Positions 34,137 to 42,399 of a stretch of DNA of 64,000 bases are shown one piece after another; the stretch's first letter is position 1, and every line of letters starts with the position of its first letter. Position numbers and translations under genes: made by a program. Location: the NCBI GenBank assembly GCA_021768085.1, contig JAETOJ010000002.1:1-64000 (forward strand), given 5' to 3'. The notes beneath the pieces were generated by a model, which had not been told where the DNA came from, did no database searches, and saw only the letters and a list, made by a program, of their open reading frames with translations. The DNA comes from Bacillota bacterium. Lineage in GTDB: Bacteria; Bacillota; Clostridia; Oscillospirales; Oscillospiraceae.

Positions 34137-35612
34137 TTGGAAAACAAACTGTATGAGGATATCGCCCAGCGCACCCAGGGCGACATCTATATCGGCGTGG
34201 TGGGCCCCGTGCGGACGGGGAAGTCCACCTTCATCAAGCGGTTCATGGAGACCCTGGTGCTGCCCAAGATCGAGAACAGCTACATCCGGGATCGGGCCCG
34301 GGATGAGCTGCCCCAGAGCGGCTCCGGCCGGGTGGTGATGACCGCCGAACCCAAGTTCGTTCCCGAGGACGCGGTGGAGATGGTGATGGAGGACGGCGGG
34401 GTGTTCTCCGTCCGGCTCATCGACTGCGTGGGCTACATGGTGCCCAGCGCCCTGGGGCAGATGGACGGGGATCAGCCCCGGATGGTGATGACCCCCTGGT
34501 TCGACCACGAGATCCCCATGACGGAGGCGGCGGAGTTCGGCACCCAGAAGGTGATCACCGACCACTCCACCATCGGCATTGTGGTGACCACCGACGGCTC
34601 GGTGACCGACATCCCCCGGGAGGACTACCTGGAGGCGGAGGAGCGGGTGATCAGCGAGCTGAAGGGGCTGGGCAAGCCCTTCATGGTGCTGCTCAACTCC
34701 GCCCAGCCCTACAGTGAGCGGGCCCAGACCCTCCAGGCGGATATCGCGGAGCGGTATGACGTGACCTGTCTGGCCGCCAACTGCCTGACCCTGGACGAGG
34801 GGGCGGTGAGCGAGATCATCCGTGCGGTGCTCCATGAGTTCCCCATGAAGCAGATGGATCTGTTCCTGCCCCCCTGGGTGGATGTACTGCCCTTCGACCA
34901 CCCCATCAAGAGCGGGCTGTACGCCATGATCCGGGAGGAGACGGAGGGCCTCCAGCGCCTGCGGGACGCGGAGGGCGCGGTGCTGGCCATGGGGGATCGG
35001 GAGGAGGTGAGCTCCGCCGTCCTCAACCGGATGGACATGGGCAGCGGCGTCGTCACCGCCACCCTGGAGCTGCCCCGGACGCTGTTCTACTCCACCGTGT
35101 CCGAGCGGTGCGGTCTGGAGATTCGGGACGACGGCGACCTCATCGATCAGCTCACCCAGATGGCGGCCATGAAGCGCAGCTATGAGAAGGTGGAGGACGC
35201 CCTGAAGCAGGTGGAGGCCACGGGCTACGGCATTGTGATGCCCGACCCCCAGGAGATGACGCTGGAGGAGCCGGAGATCGTCAAGCAGGGGGGACGGTAC
35301 GGCGTGCGGCTCAAGGCTTCCGCCCCGTCCATCCATATGATGCGGGCGGATATCCGGGCGGAGGTGTCCCCCATCATGGGCACCGAGAAGCAGTCGGAGG
35401 AGATGGTGGACTACCTGCTTCAGCAGTTTGAGGGGGACACCGGGAAGATCTGGGACTCCAACATCTTCGGCCGCTCCTTCCACGAGCTGGTGGGGGAGGA
35501 CTTAAACGGTAAGCTGAAGCGGATGCCGGAGGAGGCCCGGGAGAAGCTGCGGGAGACCTTGCAGCGGATCATCAACGAGGGATCCGGCGGGCTGATCTGT
35601 ATCATCTTATGA
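34137..35612 (+). CDS. spoIVA: Stage IV sporulation protein A (coat morphogenetic ATPase)
   Basis: A 491-residue ATPase that polymerises on the forespore surface to form the coat basement layer. Walker A is GPVRTGKST (about residues 23-31), with LIDCVGYMV and TTDGSVTDIPREDY nearby. The C-terminal end (FHELVGEDLNGKLKRMP...GGLICIIL) matches the region that interacts with SpoVM. It starts with TTG after TGAGGAGGG. Own sigma-E promoter upstream and a strong terminator downstream. SipL and SpoVM, its partners, are the two genes before it. Confidence 0.96.
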   Translation: MENKLYEDIAQRTQGDIYIGVVGPVRTGKSTFIKRFMETLVLPKIENSYIRDRARDELPQSGSGRVVMTAEPKFVPEDAVEMVMEDGGVFSVRLIDCVGYMVPSALGQMDGDQPRMVMTPWFDHEIPMTEAAEFGTQKVITDHSTIGIVVTTDGSVTDIPREDYLEAEERVISELKGLGKPFMVLLNSAQPYSERAQTLQADIAERYDVTCLAANCLTLDEGAVSEIIRAVLHEFPMKQMDLFLPPWVDVLPFDHPIKSGLYAMIREETEGLQRLRDAEGAVLAMGDREEVSSAVLNRMDMGSGVVTATLELPRTLFYSTVSERCGLEIRDDGDLIDQLTQMAAMKRSYEKVEDALKQVEATGYGIVMPDPQEMTLEEPEIVKQGGRYGVRLKASAPSIHMMRADIRAEVSPIMGTEKQSEEMVDYLLQQFEGDTGKIWDSNIFGRSFHELVGEDLNGKLKRMPEEAREKLRETLQRIINEGSGGLICIIL

Positions 35613-35613
35613 A

Positions 35614-35655
35614 TAAGAGGAGCGGCAAGGCAGAACGCCTTACCGCTCCTCTTTT
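35614..35655. terminator. Bidirectional terminator between spoIVA and the acetyltransferase gene
   Basis: AAGAGGAGCGG pairs with CCGCTCCTCTT, with an inner AAGGC/GCCTT stem; T runs follow on both strands. The acetyltransferase stop codon lies inside the stem. Confidence 0.85.
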
Positions 35656-36143
35656 AAAAGCCCGTAAAAATAGAGGTCGGCCCAGTTCCCGTCATTGTCT
35701 TTTGTTTGGCTTCGCTGGATTCCCTCCAGCCGCATACCGAGTTTTTTCATTAGGCCAACCGATTTTACGCTGTCAATGGCTTCTGCAAATATTTTGTGTA
35801 CTTCCAGCTTACTGAAAGCATACTCAACCACCGCTTTGCAGGATTCAAAAGCATAGCCCTGCCGCCAATAGTTTTTGTTGAAAATCCAGCCAATTTCGTA
35901 AACGCCTTCTTCAAAAGCCTTGAATAGGATATAGCCAATCATTTTGCCGCTGTCCTTGTGAACTGCGGCAACAGCCCCTCTTTTCTCAATACAAAACGTT
36001 GATAAGAAATCAGTTGTTTTTTCAGGACTGTATGCAGGCTCACAATGCTTCATCACCTCGGCATTACCAAAAATCTCATATAAATCTTCTGAGTCACCCA
36101 TCGTATACTCCCGAATGATCATCCTTTGAGTTTCAATATACAT
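35640..36143 (-). CDS. GNAT family N-acetyltransferase (RimJ/RimL-like)
   Basis: A 167-residue acetyltransferase beginning MYIETQRMIIREYTMGD. The acetyl-CoA site lies near EIGWIFNKNYWRQGYAFES, and the LEVHKIFAEAIDSVKSVGLMKKLGMRLEG segment is typical of RimL-type enzymes that modify proteins, antibiotics or small molecules. ATG 36143 is chosen because GAGGAAG lies about 9 nt upstream. The gene is much richer in A/T than its neighbours, which suggests horizontal transfer. Substrate unknown. Confidence 0.85.
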   Translation of the reverse strand: MYIETQRMIIREYTMGDSEDLYEIFGNAEVMKHCEPAYSPEKTTDFLSTFCIEKRGAVAAVHKDSGKMIGYILFKAFEEGVYEIGWIFNKNYWRQGYAFESCKAVVEYAFSKLEVHKIFAEAIDSVKSVGLMKKLGMRLEGIQRSQTKDNDGNWADLYFYGLLKEER

Positions 36144-36214
36144 AATAAACCACTTCCTCATATTGAACTTGTCATTTTGAATAAGAAAAAGGCCAATACA
36201 GCGGAAGACACTGA

Positions 36215-36826
36215 TCAGCCCTCCAAATTGATCAGCTCATACAATCCCTCACGATCTAAGACAACCATCGACCGATACCCCAGTTCCACCAGCCCCTGGG
36301 TGGCCAGCTCCCCCAGCACCCGGCTCACCGTTACCCGGGACAGGCCCACCGCCTGACCGATCCCCTCGTGGGTGACGCGGAGGTCGCCGTCCGGTCCGGC
36401 GGGCTGGCTGAGCAGCCAGCGGGCGATCCGCTGCAGGGCGGGCAGGGAGGAGGCTCCCACGTGATCGGACAGCAGTCGCACCGTCCGGGCCAGATACTGG
36501 AGCATGGGCAGGGCCAGCTCCGGGTGGCGCTGGAAGGCGGCATCCAGCTGCTCCCGGTTGACGGACAGAATCCGGCAGTCCTCCAGCGCCATGGCGGAGG
36601 TGACCCGGGGGCAGCCGTCAAAAAAGGAGGCCTCGCCCATGAGATCCCCGGCGCGGTGGACGGCCAGCACCCGCTCCTCGCCGGCGGGGGTGCTGATAAA
36701 GCTGCGTACCGAGCCGGACACCAGATAGTAAAAGCAGTCCGGGCTGGCGCCCTGCAAATAGACCAGCTGTCCCGCCCGGTACGTCCGGGGGGCCCGGCCC
36801 TCCGCCAGCGGATCCCATACCGCCAT
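36215..36826 (-). CDS. Crp/Fnr family transcriptional regulator
   Basis: A 203-residue regulator with an N-terminal cyclic-nucleotide-binding-like beta-barrel (about 15-110, LVYLQGASPDCFYYLVSG) and a C-terminal winged helix (about 130-195, VTHEGIGQAVGLSRVTVSRVLGELA). No Cys cluster typical of Fnr is seen, and the cAMP-binding Arg pattern is weak, so the effector is unknown. ATG 36826 has GAGG about 8 nt upstream. It is divergent from leuCDB, which it might regulate, though that is inference only. Confidence 0.85.
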   Translation of the reverse strand: MAVWDPLAEGRAPRTYRAGQLVYLQGASPDCFYYLVSGSVRSFISTPAGEERVLAVHRAGDLMGEASFFDGCPRVTSAMALEDCRILSVNREQLDAAFQRHPELALPMLQYLARTVRLLSDHVGASSLPALQRIARWLLSQPAGPDGDLRVTHEGIGQAVGLSRVTVSRVLGELATQGLVELGYRSMVVLDREGLYELINLEG

Positions 36827-36966
36827 GCCCATCACCTCGATGCTGAAGTTTCGTCTCTGACATTGTATCACAGTTTGCATTTTTCGTCCAGAACTTCTGG
36901 CATAATCAGAGCACAAACGTCATGGCCGCCCGCGAGGCATGAGGCCATTTTGAGGAGGAACCGCAA

Positions 36967-38226
36967 ATGGGAATGACAATGACCCAGAAAATTCTGGCCC
37001 GATCCGCCGGGCTCGCTTCGGTGGAGGCCGGCCAGCTCATCGAGGGAAAGCTGGATCTGGTGCTGGGCAACGACATCACCACCCCGGTAGCTATCACGGA
37101 GTTTGAAAAGGCGGGGCTGTCCAGCGTATTTGACCGGGACAAAATCGCCATCGTGCTGGATCACTCCACCCCCTGTAAGGACATCAAGTCCGCCCAGCTG
37201 TGCGCCGCCTGCCGGGAGTTCGCGAAAAAGCACGCCATCACCCACTTCTATGATGTGGGCAGGATGGGGATTGAGCACGCCCTTCTGCCGGAGCAGGGGC
37301 TCACCGCTCCCGGCGAGGTGATCATCGGCGCGGACTCCCACACCTGTACTTACGGCGCACTGGGGGCTTTCTCCACCGGCGTGGGCTCCACCGACATGGC
37401 GGCGGGGATGGCCACCGGGCTGGCCTGGTTCAAGGTGCCCTCCGCCATCAAGGTGAACCTGGTGGGGAAGCTGGGCCGGTATGTCAGCGGCAAGGATGTG
37501 ATCCTCCACTTGATCGGCGTCATCGGAGTGGACGGGGCGCTGTACCAGTCCCTGGAGTTTACCGGGGAAGGGGTGGCCTCCCTGGAGATGGACGACCGGT
37601 TCACCATCTGCAATATGGCCATTGAGGCCGGGGCGAAAAACGGCATTTTCCCAGTGGACGATAAGACGCTGGACTATTTAAAGGGCCGGGTTGACCGGAA
37701 ATTTACCGCCTTTGAGGCGGATCCGGACGCCCAGTATACCCAGGAAATCACCATCAATCTGTCCGCCCTGCGGCCCACGGTGGCCTTCCCCCACCTGCCC
37801 TCCAACACCAAGACCGTGGACGAGGCGGCGGGGAAGCCCATCCAGCAGGTGGTCATCGGCTCCTGCACCAATGGGCGGCTGAAGGATCTGAGGGAGGCTG
37901 CCGACGTCCTGCGGGGCCGGAAGGTGGCGGAGGGGGTGCGCTGCATCGTCATCCCGGCCACCCAGCAGATCTACCTGGACGCCATGGCCGAGGGCCTGGT
38001 GGCCGACTTCATTCAGGCCGGGGCAGTGGTGTCCACTCCCACCTGCGGGCCCTGCCTTGGGGGGCACATGGGAGTGCTGAGCGATGGAGAGTGGGCGGTG
38101 TCCACCACCAACCGGAACTTTGTAGGCCGCATGGGGCCCACCAGCTCCATGATTATTCTGGCCAGCCCCGCGGTGGCGGCGGCCAGTGCCGTCACCGGTG
38201 TCCTGACTGATCCGGCCAGCCTTTGA
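36967..38226 (+). CDS. leuC: 3-isopropylmalate dehydratase large subunit
   Basis: A 419-residue aconitase-family protein of the shorter (type 2) LeuC group. It isomerises 2- to 3-isopropylmalate in leucine synthesis. Fe-S Cys lie in GSCTNGR and [11 protein letters not shown], and [20 protein letters not shown] is a family signature. AGGAGG precedes the ATG. It forms leuC-leuD-leuB with the next two genes; leuA is not in the window. Confidence 0.95.
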   Translation: MGMTMTQKILARSAGLASVEAGQLIEGKLDLVLGNDITTPVAITEFEKAGLSSVFDRDKIAIVLDHSTPCKDIKSAQLCAACREFAKKHAITHFYDVGRMGIEHALLPEQGLTAPGEVIIGADSHTCTYGALGAFSTGVGSTDMAAGMATGLAWFKVPSAIKVNLVGKLGRYVSGKDVILHLIGVIGVDGALYQSLEFTGEGVASLEMDDRFTICNMAIEAGAKNGIFPVDDKTLDYLKGRVDRKFTAFEADPDAQYTQEITINLSALRPTVAFPHLPSNTKTVDEAAGKPIQQVVIGSCTNGRLKDLREAADVLRGRKVAEGVRCIVIPATQQIYLDAMAEGLVADFIQAGAVVSTPTCGPCLGGHMGVLSDGEWAVSTTNRNFVGRMGPTSSMIILASPAVAAASAVTGVLTDPASL

Positions 38227-38241
38227 AAGGAGTGTAAAGCG

Positions 38242-38727
38242 ATGAAGGTTTACAAATATGGCGACAATGTAGACACCGATGTGATCATCCCCGCCCGGTA
38301 TCTCAACGCCCCGGACGAGAAATCTCTGGCCTCCCACTGCATGGAGGACATCGACGGGGACTTCGCCTCCACCGTGGAGACGGGAGACATCATCATTGGC
38401 GGGAACAATTTTGGCTGCGGCTCCTCCCGGGAGCACGCGCCCCTGGCCATTAAGGCCTGCGGGGTGAAGTGCGTCATCGCCAAAAGCTTCGCCCGGATCT
38501 TCTACCGCAACGCCATCAACATCGGCTTCCCCATTTTGGAGTGCCCGGAGGCGGTGGACGGCATCTCTCCGGGGGATCAGGTGTCGGTGGACTTTGGCAC
38601 CGGGGTGATCGTCAACGAGAGCACCGGGGCAAGGTTCCAGGCCGCGCCCTTCCCGGAGTTTGTCAACGGCATCATTGAGCACGGCGGGCTGCTGAAGTCG
38701 CTGAAGGCGCGGGGGGTGGCGAAATGA
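38242..38727 (+). CDS. leuD: 3-isopropylmalate dehydratase small subunit
   Basis: A 161-residue swivel-domain subunit that completes the LeuC active site. [21 protein letters not shown] is the conserved substrate loop, and [16 protein letters not shown] is the N-terminal signature. It overlaps leuB by 4 nt. Length is typical of the small-subunit form paired with type 2 LeuC. Confidence 0.95.
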   Translation: MKVYKYGDNVDTDVIIPARYLNAPDEKSLASHCMEDIDGDFASTVETGDIIIGGNNFGCGSSREHAPLAIKACGVKCVIAKSFARIFYRNAINIGFPILECPEAVDGISPGDQVSVDFGTGVIVNESTGARFQAAPFPEFVNGIIEHGGLLKSLKARGVAK

Positions 38728-39800
38728 AGTATAAAATTGCGCTGATCCGGGGGGACGGCATCGGCCCCGAGATCGTGAACGAGACGGTGAAGGTCATCGA
38801 CAGGGTGGGGGAGAAGTTTGGCCACACCTTTGAGTACGTGGACGTGCTGCTGGGAGGCTGCGCCACCGACGCGGTGGGGGTGAGCTATCCCGAGGGGACG
38901 GCAGAGCTGTGCAAGTCCTGCGACGCGGTGCTGCTGGGGGCGGTGGGCGGCCCCAGGTGGGGCAGTGACAAGCCGGCAGAGCAGCGGCCGGAGACGGCTT
39001 TACTGGCCATCCGTAAAGATTTAGGGCTTTACGCTAATTTACGCCCTGCGGCCCTGCGGCCGGCGCTGATGGACGCCTGCCCGTTGAAGCGGGAAACGGC
39101 GGAACAGGGAATCGATCTGCTGATGGTGCGGGAGCTCACCGGGGGTATCTATTTTGGAAAGCGGGACAAGTACCAGACTGAGGATCGGGGCATGGAGGCC
39201 ACCGATCTGATGGCCTATTCCGAGAAGGAGATCGAACGAATCGGCCGCCGGGCCTTTGAAATGGCCCGCCTGCGCCGGAAAAAGGTGTCCAGCGTGGACA
39301 AGGCCAACGTGCTGGAGACCAGCCGGCTTTGGCGCTCGGTGATGCACCGGCTATCGGAGGAGTACTCCGACGTGGCTTACGAGGACGTGCTGGTGGACAA
39401 CTGCGCCATGCAGTTGGTGCGGGATCCAGGCCAGTTCGACGTGGTAGTGACGGAGAATATGTTCGGCGATATCCTGTCCGACGAGGCGTCTATGATCACT
39501 GGATCCATTGGGTTGCTGCCCTCCGCCTCCATGGGAGATGGGGCACCGGCGCTGTATGAGCCCATCCATGGCTCCGCACCGGATATCGCAAGGCAAGATA
39601 AGGCCAACCCCATCGCCACCATTCTGTCCGCCGCCATGATGTTCCGGTATTCCTTCCATCTAGCGGAGGAGGCGGACGCCATCGAGGCCGCTGTAGACAA
39701 AGCGTTGGCGGAGGGCTGGCGCACCGCCGACATTGCCAAGCCTGGGGAGGCGGTTATCGGCACAAAGCGGATGGGTGAGATCATTCGGGAGCATATCTGA
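38724..39800 (+). CDS. leuB: 3-isopropylmalate dehydrogenase
   Basis: A 358-residue NAD-dependent decarboxylating dehydrogenase for the third step of leucine synthesis. The [14 protein letters not shown] start, the [17 protein letters not shown] arginine cluster, the [12 protein letters not shown] segment and the [14 protein letters not shown] metal site are intact. It ends at a terminator hairpin. Confidence 0.95.
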   Translation: MKYKIALIRGDGIGPEIVNETVKVIDRVGEKFGHTFEYVDVLLGGCATDAVGVSYPEGTAELCKSCDAVLLGAVGGPRWGSDKPAEQRPETALLAIRKDLGLYANLRPAALRPALMDACPLKRETAEQGIDLLMVRELTGGIYFGKRDKYQTEDRGMEATDLMAYSEKEIERIGRRAFEMARLRRKKVSSVDKANVLETSRLWRSVMHRLSEEYSDVAYEDVLVDNCAMQLVRDPGQFDVVVTENMFGDILSDEASMITGSIGLLPSASMGDGAPALYEPIHGSAPDIARQDKANPIATILSAAMMFRYSFHLAEEADAIEAAVDKALAEGWRTADIAKPGEAVIGTKRMGEIIREHI

Positions 39801-39802
39801 TG

Positions 39803-39836
39803 GGGAAAGCCGGGGCAGGCGCGTCTCGGCTTTTCC
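39803..39836 (+). terminator. Intrinsic terminator after leuB
   Basis: GGAAAGCCG pairs with CGGCTTTTCC, with a short T run in the 3' arm. Confidence 0.6.
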
Positions 39837-39844
39837 GATCCGTC

Positions 39845-39873
39845 TTGCAAAGCGGCACGGGTCATGTTAAAAT
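39845..39873 (+). promoter_or_regulatory. Sigma-A-type promoter for the CoaX-like gene
   Basis: TTGCAA and TAAAAT with a 17-bp spacer, about 32 nt before the ATG. Confidence 0.7.
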
Positions 39874-39905
39874 AGCCTACGGAATCACGGAAGGGGAGAG
39901 GGCAT

Positions 39906-40679
39906 ATGATCCTGGCTATTGACATTGGAAATCTGGGTACTACCATCGCGCTGTTCCAGGAGGATGGTACGCTGTCCTTCCAGTCCGAGCTGGGCACCGA
40001 CCCCAAGATGACCGACGACCGCTGCGCCATCGATCTGATGGGGGTGTTTCACTTGTACCAGGCGGAGCCTTCAGATGTAAAGGGTTCTATCCTGTCAAGC
40101 GTTGTGCCACCGATTACCGCATCCTATGCACGTACCCTGCGGCGGCTTACGGGGCGCTCCCCGCTGCTGGTGGGGCCGGGACTGAAGACGGGACTGAACA
40201 TCAAGGCGGAGATCCATGACCAGCTGGGCAGCGACATTGTGGCCTCCTCTGTGGCGGCTGCCGCCCTCTATCCAACCCCCGCCATTGTGATCAACTCTCG
40301 GACTGCCGTCACCTTTTCCTATCTGAGTAACCACGCCTTTGAAGGCTGTGCCATTATGCCTGGCATGGACATCGCCCTGGAGGCCCTGTCCCGGCACGGG
40401 GCCCAGCTTCCCCAGATCTCCATGGCGCAGGTGAACACGCCTTTGGGCCGAAATACGGTGGACTCCATGCGGGCGGGGGTGCTGTATGGTTACAGCGGTG
40501 CCTTTGACCGGGTGATCCAGGCTCTGGAGGAGGCAGTAGGGGCCTCCGCCGCCACGGTGGTGGCCACTGGGAGCCAGACCCCGGAGCTCTATCACCACTG
40601 CCGCCGGGAGATCCGGTATGATCATGATTTGCTTGTGAAGGGGCTGTATCTGCTGTACCGGAAGAACACCCGGCGCTGA
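39906..40679 (+). CDS. Divergent type III pantothenate kinase (CoaX-like)
   Basis: A 257-residue ASKHA-fold protein clearly related to CoaX: SSVVPPITASY, PLLVGPGLKTGLNI, MPGMDIALEALSRHGAQLP and MRAGVLYGYSGAFDRVI match. Key motifs differ: DIGNTN is DIGNLG, GADR is GSDI (the Asp is kept), and the DxGTAxT phosphate loop is NSRTAVT. It may be a paralogue with altered activity or a fast-evolving CoaX. Flanked by its own promoter and terminator. Confidence 0.72.
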   Translation: MILAIDIGNLGTTIALFQEDGTLSFQSELGTDPKMTDDRCAIDLMGVFHLYQAEPSDVKGSILSSVVPPITASYARTLRRLTGRSPLLVGPGLKTGLNIKAEIHDQLGSDIVASSVAAAALYPTPAIVINSRTAVTFSYLSNHAFEGCAIMPGMDIALEALSRHGAQLPQISMAQVNTPLGRNTVDSMRAGVLYGYSGAFDRVIQALEEAVGASAATVVATGSQTPELYHHCRREIRYDHDLLVKGLYLLYRKNTRR

Positions 40680-40685
40680 ATTCTG

Positions 40686-40715
40686 GCCCCGCCTGTACCG
40701 TCAGGCGGGGCAGCT
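40686..40715 (+). terminator. Intrinsic terminator after the CoaX-like gene
   Basis: GCCCCGCCTG pairs perfectly over 10 bp with CAGGCGGGGC around TACCGT; a short T run follows. Confidence 0.65.
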
Positions 40716-40841
40716 TTCCCTTGATAAATGCAGCTTTGTCCCGCTATACCTGCAAAAATACCCTTATTTTCCAGAATCTTCTTTTGTTTTTGCAGGACAA
40801 GGTATATTATGCAGCAGAATAGTTTAATTGGAGGGATTACG

Positions 40842-42032
40842 TTGAAGGAACTTGCCCAAATTGCGTCTGCGGTACAGGTTTCCAGTACCATGGCTATTGA
40901 CGCGCTGGCCAAGCAGATGAAGGCGAACGGTGTAGATGTGATCGGCTTTGGTGCTGGCGAGCCTGATTTCAATACTCCGGATCACATCAAGGCGGCAGCG
41001 GACAGGGCCATCACTGCCAATCTGACCCGGTATACTCCGGCCTCTGGCACCTTGGCGCTGAAGGAGGCAGTCTGCAAGCGGATGGGCGAGGACTGCGGGG
41101 TGGAGTACAGGCCTTCCCAGGTGGTGGTATCCACCGGCGCCAAGCACTGCGTCTATCTGGCCTTGCGGGCTCTGATCAACCCTGGCGATGAGGTCATCTT
41201 GCCCGCGCCTTACTGGGTGAGCTATCTGGAACTGATCAAGATGGTGGGCGGCCAGCCGGTGGTGGTCTCGGCAGGGGAGAAGGACGGATTCAAAATAACG
41301 GCGGAGCAGCTTGCCACCGCCATCACGCCCAGAACCAAGGCCCTGATCCTCAACAATCCTGGCAACCCCAGTGGCATGGTGTATCACCGGAAGGAGATAG
41401 AGGCCATAACCCAGGTGTGCGTGGAACACGACCTCTATGTGATCTCCGACGAGGTCTATTATGGGCTGATGTATGACGGAGAACGGTTTGTCTCAGCGGC
41501 CTCTTTGGGGGGCGATGTGAAAGATCGAGTCATTTTGATCAATGGTGTATCCAAATCCTATGCCATGACCGGCTGGCGGATTGGCTATCTGCTGTCCAGC
41601 GAGAAAATTTCCAAGGTGATGAGCAATTATGTAAGCCATTCCACCGGCTCTCCTTGCGCCATCTCTCAGGCGGCAGCAGTTGCCGCCCTCAACGGATCCC
41701 AGGACTGTGTGGAGAAGATGCGTCAGGCCTTTGAGCAGCGCCGAAACTATATTGTGGAGCGGATGAATCGGATGGACGGCGTAAGCTGTATCAGGCCGGA
41801 GGGGGCATTCTATGTGATGATGAACATGGAGAAGCTCATCGGGAAAACTATCCATGGGGAACTCATTCAAACCTCTGAGCAGTTCTGCGCGGCGTTTTTG
41901 AGGCATGGGCTGGTGGCCACTGTGCCGGGGAGCGGCTTCGGCGCACCCAATTTCGTGCGCTGGTCTTATTCTGCCTCCATGGAGAACATCAAAAAGGGCA
42001 TGGATCGGCTGGAGGCGTTCTTGAAAAGCTGA
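40842..42032 (+). CDS. Class I/II pyridoxal-phosphate aminotransferase (aspartate aminotransferase-like)
   Basis: A 396-residue fold-type I aminotransferase. The PLP Lys is in INGVSKSYAMTGWRIGYL, and GAGEPDFNTPDHIK, NNPGNPSGMVYH and the C-terminal FVRWSYSAS Arg segment fit the AspB/AspC subgroup of clostridia. Likely reaction: aspartate plus 2-oxoglutarate, with broad specificity possible. The TTG at 40842 follows GGAGGG at good spacing and gives the family N-terminus; ATG 40809 is an alternative. Confidence 0.88.
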   Translation: MKELAQIASAVQVSSTMAIDALAKQMKANGVDVIGFGAGEPDFNTPDHIKAAADRAITANLTRYTPASGTLALKEAVCKRMGEDCGVEYRPSQVVVSTGAKHCVYLALRALINPGDEVILPAPYWVSYLELIKMVGGQPVVVSAGEKDGFKITAEQLATAITPRTKALILNNPGNPSGMVYHRKEIEAITQVCVEHDLYVISDEVYYGLMYDGERFVSAASLGGDVKDRVILINGVSKSYAMTGWRIGYLLSSEKISKVMSNYVSHSTGSPCAISQAAAVAALNGSQDCVEKMRQAFEQRRNYIVERMNRMDGVSCIRPEGAFYVMMNMEKLIGKTIHGELIQTSEQFCAAFLRHGLVATVPGSGFGAPNFVRWSYSASMENIKKGMDRLEAFLKS

Positions 42033-42064
42033 GCGGTTTATTGGCTGAAATTTACGGGAAGCAC

Positions 42065-42093
42065 TTGCAAACTGCCATAGCTTTGGGTATACT
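42065..42093 (+). promoter_or_regulatory. Sigma-A-type promoter for the DUF1858 gene
   Basis: TTGCAA and TATACT with a 17-bp spacer. Confidence 0.75.
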
Positions 42094-42133
42094 ATAAGTT
42101 GTTCGACAAAAACTGCAAGGAGGTTATCCTGGA

Positions 42134-42331
42134 ATGGCCAAAATTACGAAGGATACCATCATCGGCGATATTCTGGACATCGCGCCCGACACCGCCCCCA
42201 TTTTCCTGTCCATCGGGATGCACTGCCTGGGCTGCCCGTCCTCCCGTGGGGAGACTGTGGAGCAGGCCTGCATGGTGCATGGCGTGGATGTGGAGGCGCT
42301 GCTGGAGAAGCTGAACGCCACCGTCGCCTGA
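42134..42331 (+). CDS. DUF1858 domain protein
   Basis: A 65-residue protein (KDTIIGDILDIAPDTAPIFLSIGMHCLGCPSS) of the DUF1858 family, known from hybrid-cluster-protein-associated disulfide domains. The CLGC pair could act in redox chemistry. It has its own promoter and terminator, so it is a single-gene unit. Function is unknown. Confidence 0.85.
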   Translation: MAKITKDTIIGDILDIAPDTAPIFLSIGMHCLGCPSSRGETVEQACMVHGVDVEALLEKLNATVA

Positions 42332-42342
42332 TTGACACCCTG

Positions 42343-42367
42343 AAAAGAGCGGATTTTCCGCTCTTTT
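42343..42367 (+). terminator. Intrinsic terminator after the DUF1858 gene
   Basis: AAAAGAGCGG pairs perfectly with CCGCTCTTTT around ATTTT. Confidence 0.8.
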
Positions 42368-42399
42368 CCTTTATTCTGAATGGAAGGGAGGGAAATTCT

